DNA from: Dolichospermum sp. LEGE 00240
GTDB lineage: Bacteria > Cyanobacteriota > Cyanobacteriia > Cyanobacteriales > Nostocaceae
NCBI RefSeq assembly: GCF_015207875.1
Contig: NZ_JADEVZ010000010.1
Span: 1 to 64,000 of the forward strand
Direction: 5' to 3'
DNA: 64,000 bases
Shown here piece by piece: positions 11,401 through 20,400 of this stretch (position 1 is its first letter; the number at the start of each line of letters is the position of its first letter). The notes under the pieces are model-generated. The model was not told the DNA's origin. It did no database searches and saw nothing but the letters and a program-made list of their open reading frames with translations. Made by a program: the position numbers and the translations under genes.

Positions 11401-14400
11401 TTAGTTAATAGTGAAAGTAGTCAAATTACTGTACCTACAACTGTTACCATTCCAGCAGGTGCAACTTCAGCAACATTTAATATTACTGCCGTCGATGATA
11501 CCTTAATAGAACTGCCGAAAAACTATACAATTATTGCCTCAGCTTCTGGGTTTATTAGTGGTCAGAATACTGTAGCAGTGACAGATAATGATGGGGTGAT
11601 TTTAACCTTGACTCTAGCTGCTAATAGTATCAGCGAGAATGGGGGTAAAGCGATCGCTACAGTCACCCGAAATATTATTACCAATACTCCCCTAGAAGTT
11701 CAACTTAGTAGCAGCGACACGACAGAAGCAACTGTTCCCACCAGCGTCATTATTCCTGCTAATCAAGCATCAGTAACCTTTGAAATACAAGGAGTTGATG
11801 ATACCATTTTAGATAGCATACAAGCGGTTGTAGTTACCGCTAAACCTACCTATACAGGCACAAATATCACAGTAGATGCAGGACAAGCAACAGCTAATCT
11901 TAATGTAACGGATAATGAAAGTCCAAGTTTAAATTTAACCCTCGATCAAAACATTATCAGCGAGACGGGAACAGCTACCGCTACCATTACCCGAAATACC
12001 CCCACAACAGAAGCATTAACCGTTAACCTCACCAGTAGCGACACCACCGAAGCAACTGTACCCCAAACCGTTACGATTCTTGCCGGAGAAACTTCTGCTA
12101 CCTTTATTGTGACGGGGGTAAATGATGGGGTAAGCGATGGTAGTCAAACCGTTACCCTGACTGCAACTGCGAACGGGTTTAATAATGGTGTAAAAACCGT
12201 CGAAGTTAGTGATATTGATGTTCCTGACTTACAAATTACCAATTTAGCACCGACAACTATTCCACTTTTTACAGGAAAGCAGTCTTTCTTAGCTTATAAA
12301 GTCGAAAATAAAGGCTTAACGGATGCGACGGGAAGTTGGACGGACAAGGTTTATCTATCTACGGATAATAAATTAGATAGCGGCGATACTCTGATCACTG
12401 AAACCACCTTTACCCCAAATATTCCCTTTAATTCTTTCTATGATCGCAATATTCCCTTCTTTGCGCCGAGAAATGGGGGAGAATATTATTTAATTGCTAC
12501 CACAGACGCTAATAATACCGTTAATGAGGGTGCAGGATTAGGGGAACAGAATAACACCGTCATCACTCCCATTACTGTTACTCCTGCTTATAAAGCCACC
12601 GTTTCCACCGATACGGAAATTGGTACAAATGGACAAGCGGTGACTTTGCGAGGAAGTGCGGTTAATAACGCGGATAATTCCCCTGTACCTTTTGAATTTG
12701 TCACTATTAAAGTTGAAAATAACCGCACAATTCGGGAATTAAGCGCATTTACCGATGGAAATGGTAACTTTGTTAAGAATTTTAACCCCTTACCCACGGA
12801 AGGGGGACAATATAACATTAATGCCTATTTCCCCAGTAACCCTACTGAAGACACAGCACCAGAGGACAGTTTTAAGCTGTTGGGGATGAAATTTAATAGC
12901 AATCAAGTCACTAATAAAATCATTGCAAATTCTCCCTTTACTGGTTCTGTGGGACTGGAAAATATCACGAATATTGGTTTAACGGGAATTACCGCGACGG
13001 TTGACAGTGTGGTGGAGGGGTGGAATGTTCAGGTTAATACTCCCTCCGTCTTGGATGGTTCGGGGAATAATACCGTTAGCTATACGATTACTGCGCCTAA
13101 TGATTCCTATATTACCCAAGATACTTTTAATATCAAGCTTACCAGTGCGGAAGGCGCGACGGCAGTTTTACCTGTTAATGTCAATTTAGAGCGGATCGTC
13201 CCCCGTTTGGTGGCTTCTACTAATTTGGTGAGTAGTGGGATGTTACGGGGTAATCAAACTTTTGTTGAGTTTGAAGTGAAGAATGAAGGGGGAGGAGTTG
13301 CTGAAAATATTGAGGTATTGTTACCGAATGAACCTTGGTTAAAGTTGGCTTCTCCTGTGACAATTTCGGCATTAAATCCGGGAGAATCTACAAAAGTTAC
13401 TTTATTACTGTCTCCAGAGGCGAATTTACCGTTAACGGAATATACAGGAAATCTCTTCTTAGATGCTGCTGGAAATGATGGGGATTTATCTGTTGATTTT
13501 AACTTCCGTGCGGTAAGTGAGGCAAAGGGCAATATACGGATTAATACCGTTGATGAATTATTCTATTTTGCAGAAGGTGCGCCGAAGTTAGCCAATGCAA
13601 CAGTGACGTTACGGGATTATTTCAGTAATGCAGTGATAGCCAGTACGGTGACGGATGAGACAGGAATGCTTAACCTGTCTAATATTAATGAAGGGTTTTA
13701 CAACATTGAGATTAAGGCAGATAAGCACGAAACTTTCCGTCAAACGATTCAGTTAGATGCAGGGGAAACGGAAAATATTGATGCGTTTTTATCTCGTCAG
13801 ACAGTTCAATATATTTGGCGAGTTGAAGATACGACAATTGAGGATCGATATCAAATAACAGTTCAAAGCGTTTTTGAGACAGATGTTCCGATTCCTACAG
13901 TTGTTATTTATCCTCCAGTAATTGATTTGGCTGATTTACAGGTTGTTGGTCAAGTAACACAAATTGACTTGACCTTATCTAATGAGGGATTAATTGCTGC
14001 CAATGACATTCAGATAAACTTTGGAAATCATCCTTTCTACAAAATCGAACCGTTATTTAATAGTCTTGACAATTTAGCAGCAAAAAGTTCTATCACTGTA
14101 CCTGTAAGAATTACAAGAGTTGCAGATTTTGATACCGTTAGTAATAGTAGTGAGTTAGTAACCCAAGCTGCTCCACTTTCTGTTCCTTGTGATATATCTT
14201 TCTTTGTCGATTCGAGCTTTCCTTGTGGTCCACAAGAAATTAATAAATCTACCGAGGGTAAGGTTATCAATGTAAAAGGCAATTGTCCTCCTAGCTTACC
14301 TGGTGGTCCTGGTGGTCCTGGTGGTCCTGGTGGTCCTGGTGGTCCTGGCGGTGGTAGTTCTACACCCGTCATTAGCGAAAGCGATACTAATTGTTGTTTA

Positions 14401-17400
14401 GAAGTAACATTATTTAACTTAGATGTTTCCGACTATTTAAAACCTTTTGTAAAAAGAGCCGAAAAAGCGATAAATGCTTACATCAAAGAGTTAGGTTCAG
14501 TTGAACTTGATATTGAAGCTTTTGCTCAAGTTCAAACCTGTTGCGATCCTTTTGGTCTGAAATTTACTGCCCAAGCTACGGGGACTGGTAAATTTAAAGT
14601 TGGACCGGCTCTTGAAGCTGAAGGTTCCGTAGAAGTACCAGAAGAAGCTTTGCCCTTTGGTATTGAAGGCATATCCTTATCGGGTGAAGCCTTCATTGGA
14701 ATACAAGCTTCTTTTAGTGCTAGTATCACTGCTGTGGTAGTACGCTGTTGTGATGGGCGAATTGAGTATGGAATTACTGGCGAGATTGGACTAGGATTTC
14801 AAGCAGGTGCGACAGGAGAAGCATCAGCTAAAGTTGATTTGATTAATGGGACTGATATAGAACTTTATAAAGGAACAGCAGAAGCAGGATTATTTGGTGG
14901 TGTTTCCTATAAATTTTTATATTCACCTAATACTGGTTGGGTAGATTGTTTCCAATCTGACGGGATTTATTCAACCATAGTTGCTGATATTCCAAGCATC
15001 ATTACATATAGCTTATACGGACCAGACGATCCCAATACTGAAAAAAGAGAAGACAGAAACTACTTTATTGAACCTGCTTCAGTTGGAAAGTGTGAAAATT
15101 TTCCAAAGGAAGGATTACCTCCTATTTGCAAGGATGAGCTACCTAAACCTAAAACTGAAAGTGAAAGTGATTTTGTCCAAACATCAGCAATAGAACAATC
15201 AATCACTATAGATCCAATCCAAGCCGGAATTCTGCAAAACCTTGCTAATCTTCTTGGCAAATCTTATTCTTCATTAGAAAGTAATTACCTAGCTAGTCTT
15301 AATCCCTCATCTTCCTCATTACTGACGAAAGCGGAAGAAGATAGTGTTTGTGCCAGAGTCAAACTACAAATCGACCAATCCGCAGTAATGACTCGTTCCG
15401 CCTTCCTTGGCGCACTAGAAATTGACAACGGCAACGCCACCAGCCTCACTAACCTCACCGTCACCCTGCAAGTCAAAGATCAAAACGGCAATATCGTTAA
15501 CGATCTCTTTGGTATCACTAACCCCATCCTGAAAAACATCACCGCAGTAGATGGTACAGGTATCCTCATCGGTGATGACCCCAATACCCCCCAAAATGAA
15601 GGCTTAGGCAGTGCAGAATGGACATTTATCCCCACCAACCTCGCCGCACCCCAAGCACCCACCACCTACAGCATCGGTGGTACACTCTCCTACACCGAAA
15701 ACGGACAAGTCATCAACGTCCCCTTACTTTCCACCCCCATCACCGTCTTACCCCAAGCCGAACTCTACCTCGACTACTTCCAATCCCGCAACGTCTATGG
15801 CGATGATCCCTTCACCGATGCCACCGAAGTAGCTGTACCCTTCGATCTCGCTGTCTTAGTCCGTAATCAAGGCTATGGCGACGCGAAAAACCTTCGTATT
15901 ACCTCATCTCAACCCAAAATCATCGAAAATGAGAAAGGATTACTGATTGACTTCAATATCATCGGTTCTCAACTCAACGGAGAAGACGTTACTCCCTCCC
16001 TTGCAGTCAACTTTGGCGATATTGCAGCAGGAGAAACCGCCGTCGCTAACTGGTTGCTCAAATCTACCCTACAGGGTAAATTCATCGAATACAAAGCCAC
16101 CTTTGAACACGTTAACGGACTCGGCAACAAAGAACTATCCTTAATCAAAGAAGTCAAAATTCACGAATTAATCCAAAAAGTTGCAGCAGACAGCGATAAT
16201 CTGCCTGATTTCCTCGTTAACGACACCTTTGATGCCAAATTCTACCCCGATACCCTCTACTTCAGCAAAGGCGGCACCGCACCCGTCACCACCATTGACA
16301 CCGCCACCGTTGACGCACCTGTTACCATCTTTGACCTAGAAGCACAAATCACCGTAAACTCCCCTCTCCTCATAGGAGAGGGGTTAGGGGGTGAGGTCGG
16401 CTGGACTTATATCACCCTCGCAGATCCCGCCAATGGACAATTCCAAATTAAACAGCTATTACGTTCCGATGGTACATTAATCAATCTAGATAATATCTGG
16501 CGCACAGATCGCACCTTCCCCGCCACCGGAAGACCTGTATATGAAAATATCTTACATTTCCTCGACAAAGACAGCACGGGCAGCTACAAAATCATCTACA
16601 ACAGCAACGACAACGCAGCCCCCCAAGTCCGCGAAATCATTGACGTTTCCCCCAACCCCCGCAATACAGTCGTTGATAACTTAACCGTCGTCTTTAGTGA
16701 AGCCATTCGTGCCAATACCTTTGATTATCAAGACCTAAGCTTAACCCTTGATAGTGGGGCAAATTTAATCACCAACGGGGTGACAATCAGCCAAATTGAC
16801 CCGATTACCTTCCAAATCAACAACCTAACCGGCATTACGGGCAATATTGGACAATATCAACTCAGTGTTAATGCCACAGGTATCCAAGACTTAGCAGGTA
16901 ACGCCGGGGCAGGTATTGTCAACGAAACTTGGACATTTACAGGCGACAGACCCGCTATTGCCTCAATTATCGGCTTTAACTCCACCTTACTTAAAACTGC
17001 CGTTAATACCTTCGATGTCACCTTCACAGAAGCCATTAACCCCAGTAGCTTCGACTATACCGACATCACCCTAAGACGCAACAACGGCGAAAGCTTAGTT
17101 AACAACACCGTCACCATCACCCCAATTGATGCGACTACCTTCCGAGTCGGTAACTTTGCCCAATTTACCAACATCGAAGGGGATTATCAACTATTAGTCA
17201 CCGCTAATGGCGTACAGGATACTGATGGTAACAACGGCGTAGGCGGTAAAGGCTTTAACTGGGTATTGGACAACACTATTCCCACCCTTACCAGTATTAC
17301 TAACCTGACCAGTCCTCGCAATACGGCAGTTACTAGCGTAGAAATCAGTTTTTCTGAGGCAATTAACAAAGATACACTGAATTTTAATGACCTGATCTTA

Positions 17401-20400
17401 ACCCGTGATGGTAGTGCCAATTTAATCACCAATGGTGTCACCCTAGAAAAACGCAACGAAACCACATACACCATCAAAGGATTAAGCGGACTACAAGCTG
17501 ATAACGGCGTTTACACCCTCACCGTCAACGGGACAGGAATTAAAGATGCAGCAGGGAATAGCGTCAGTAACTCCTTAACCCAAACCTGGACATTAGACAG
17601 CATTGCCCCCAATATTCCCACTAATATTCAAGTTAATGCTACCCCAACAGCCGAACTACAAACCGCTTCATTAGGGATTCTCAATCAGTTCGGACAATTC
17701 CGAGTTAATAGCCAAAATATCACCATTACAGGCAATTTACCCGAATCTAACCTCCGGGTTTATATCAACGACCTAACCACTAACCAAGACTTAGGACAAG
17801 CAACCGTCACCGGAACGCAATTTAGTGGCAATATTCAACTCCCTTCCCCCGGTTCTCGTAACCTAGAAATTCGAGTACAAGATGTCGCCGGAAACATTTC
17901 AACTGCTACCCTTGGGGTTTTTGCTGATGTTACTCAACCGGCTATTACCCAATTCCCTAACCTTCCCACCTCAACCCCTAACCCCGTCAATACTATTGAT
18001 GTTCAATTCTCCGAACAAATTAATCTCAATACCTTTGATCAGAGTGATCTTACCCTCAGCCGTGACGGTGTTAACCTAACTTTACCCAATACCGTCACTG
18101 TTACCTATCTCTCCGATACAACCTATCGCATTAACGGGTTAGATAGCTTAACTAACACTCCTGGTATTTACAGCTTAAAAGTTGATGCTACTACCATCCA
18201 AGATAATGCGGGTAATAGTGGTGATGCAGCCAAAACCGCAACATTTACCATTACTGCACCACCAACCCCTGGTATTACTTTAATTCAAAGTGGTGGTAGC
18301 ACCGCCGTTACCGAAGGGGGTAATACTGATAGTTATACCCTTGTTCTCAAAACTCAACCGACTGCTGATGTGACTGTTACCCTAAACGGTGGTAATCAAA
18401 TTACCATTGATAAAACTACCGTTACCTTCACATCTGCTAACTGGAATACTCCCCAAACAGTTACCGTGACTGCCGTTAACGACACTATCCCAGAAGGCAA
18501 CCACACCAGTACAATTAGCCATAGTGTTAGCAGTACAGATGCTAATTACAACAATGCCACACTTCCTAATATTGCTGTCAGCATTACCGATAATGATGCT
18601 GAAATTCGGGGGATGAAATGGCATGATCTTGATGGTAATGGGGTAAAAGATGCTGGGGAAACTGGTTTACAAGGTTGGACAATTTACCTCGATACCAACA
18701 CCAACGGACAATTAGACAACAGCGAAATCTCAACTATTACCGACACAAACGGTAATTATCAATTCACTAATCTACGTCCGGGAATTTACACCGCCGCAGA
18801 AGTGCAACAACCAGGATGGAAGCAAACCTTCCCCGGCGTTAATATCACCACCACCAACGCAGAAATTCCCCTTTATACCCCAACTTTAGATATTATTTCC
18901 CCCCTCGACTCAATCAGCGAGGTTCAACTCAACTTCAATGCGGCTAATTATATAGTCAAGGAAGACGGAACTGCACTCACAGAAATTTGGGTAACTCGCA
19001 CAGGAAACGCCAGTAATACAGTTAGTGCCACACTGAGCTTCATTGATGGTACTGCCAAAGGGTGCGGATGTGCGGCTAGTTCCGTCAATAATGATTTCAA
19101 TAATATTCCGATTGCTGTCACCTTTGCTGCCAATGAAACCAGCAAACTCGTTTATGTGCAGAATGCCCTGTTAGGTAATTCTAATGCCATCAAAATTCGT
19201 AACGATGACAAAGTTGAGGGAGACGAGTATTTTACAATTAAACTGACTAACCCCACAGGTGGCGCATCCATCGGTAATCAAAGCAGTGCTACTGTGACTA
19301 TTGTTGATGACGATGCCCCTGCCAATTCTACAGTAACGCCTCCTCTGGAAACTCCTAGCAGCACAATTTCCAGTTTTGTAGATAGTCAGGCAACTTCTTT
19401 AATTAACCTGGATAATTTCTGGGCAGATAGCCGATTTGCTAACATCAAAGGCAACGGTTTAACTACGGTCATCATTGATACAGGCATAGACTTAAATCAT
19501 CCCATCTTTGGGACTGATGCTGATAATAACGGCATTGCTGATAAAATCGTTTATGAATACGATTTTGCGAATAATGATACAGATGCTAGTGATAAAAATA
19601 ATCACGGTTCTCACATTGCCAGTATCTTTACCAGCGTTGCACCTGAATCTAATATTATTGCCCTGAAAGTCTTTAAAGATAACGGTGCTGGCAGTTTCTC
19701 CGATTTAGAAAAAGCCCTGCAATGGGTGGCGGCTAATAGCACAGCATATAATATCGCATCTGTCAACCTTTCCATTGGTGATAGTCAAAATTGGACAACG
19801 GCAACCTCTCGTTATGGTATTGGTGATGAATTAGCAGCGATCGCCTCTCAAAATATCATTATCAGCGCCGCCGCAGGTAACAGCTTTTATCAGTATGGTA
19901 GTAACCCCGGATTAGCTTACCCAGCCATAGATCCCAATGTCATCGCCGTTGGTGCGGTTTGGGCGGATAATTCTGGCACTCAGAAAAACTTTGTTGGTGG
20001 TGCAATTGATTACACCACAACTGCTGACCAAATTGCTAGTTTCTCCCAACGCGATCGCAACTTGTTAGATGTATTTGCTCCTGGTATCTTAATTACAGGC
20101 GCTAATGCCAATGGTGGTACTACCTCGATGGGAGGAACTAGCCAAGCAACGGCATACTTTACAGGTGTGGCAACTCTCGCGCAAGAGATAGCAATAGAAA
20201 AACTTGGTCGGAAACTCACAGTTAATGAGTTTCGTAATCTCCTAAGTACAAACAGTGTCATTATCAACGACGGTGATAACGAGAATGACAACGTGATCAA
20301 CACAGGAGCAAATTATCCCCGTGTAGATTTATTGAAACTCGCAGAAGGTATTCTCAATCTCAGTGATGCAACTTCTAATCCCAATCCTGTTGATCCTGGT

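Noticed and set aside
14037-14372. Minus-strand ORF with Gly-Pro-Pro repeats (collagen-like)
   Set aside because: It is the antisense reading of the Gly-Gly-Pro linker of the giant gene.
15611-15832. Pro/Ser-rich ORFs inside the giant gene
   Set aside because: They are shadows of the C-rich coding stretch read in other frames.
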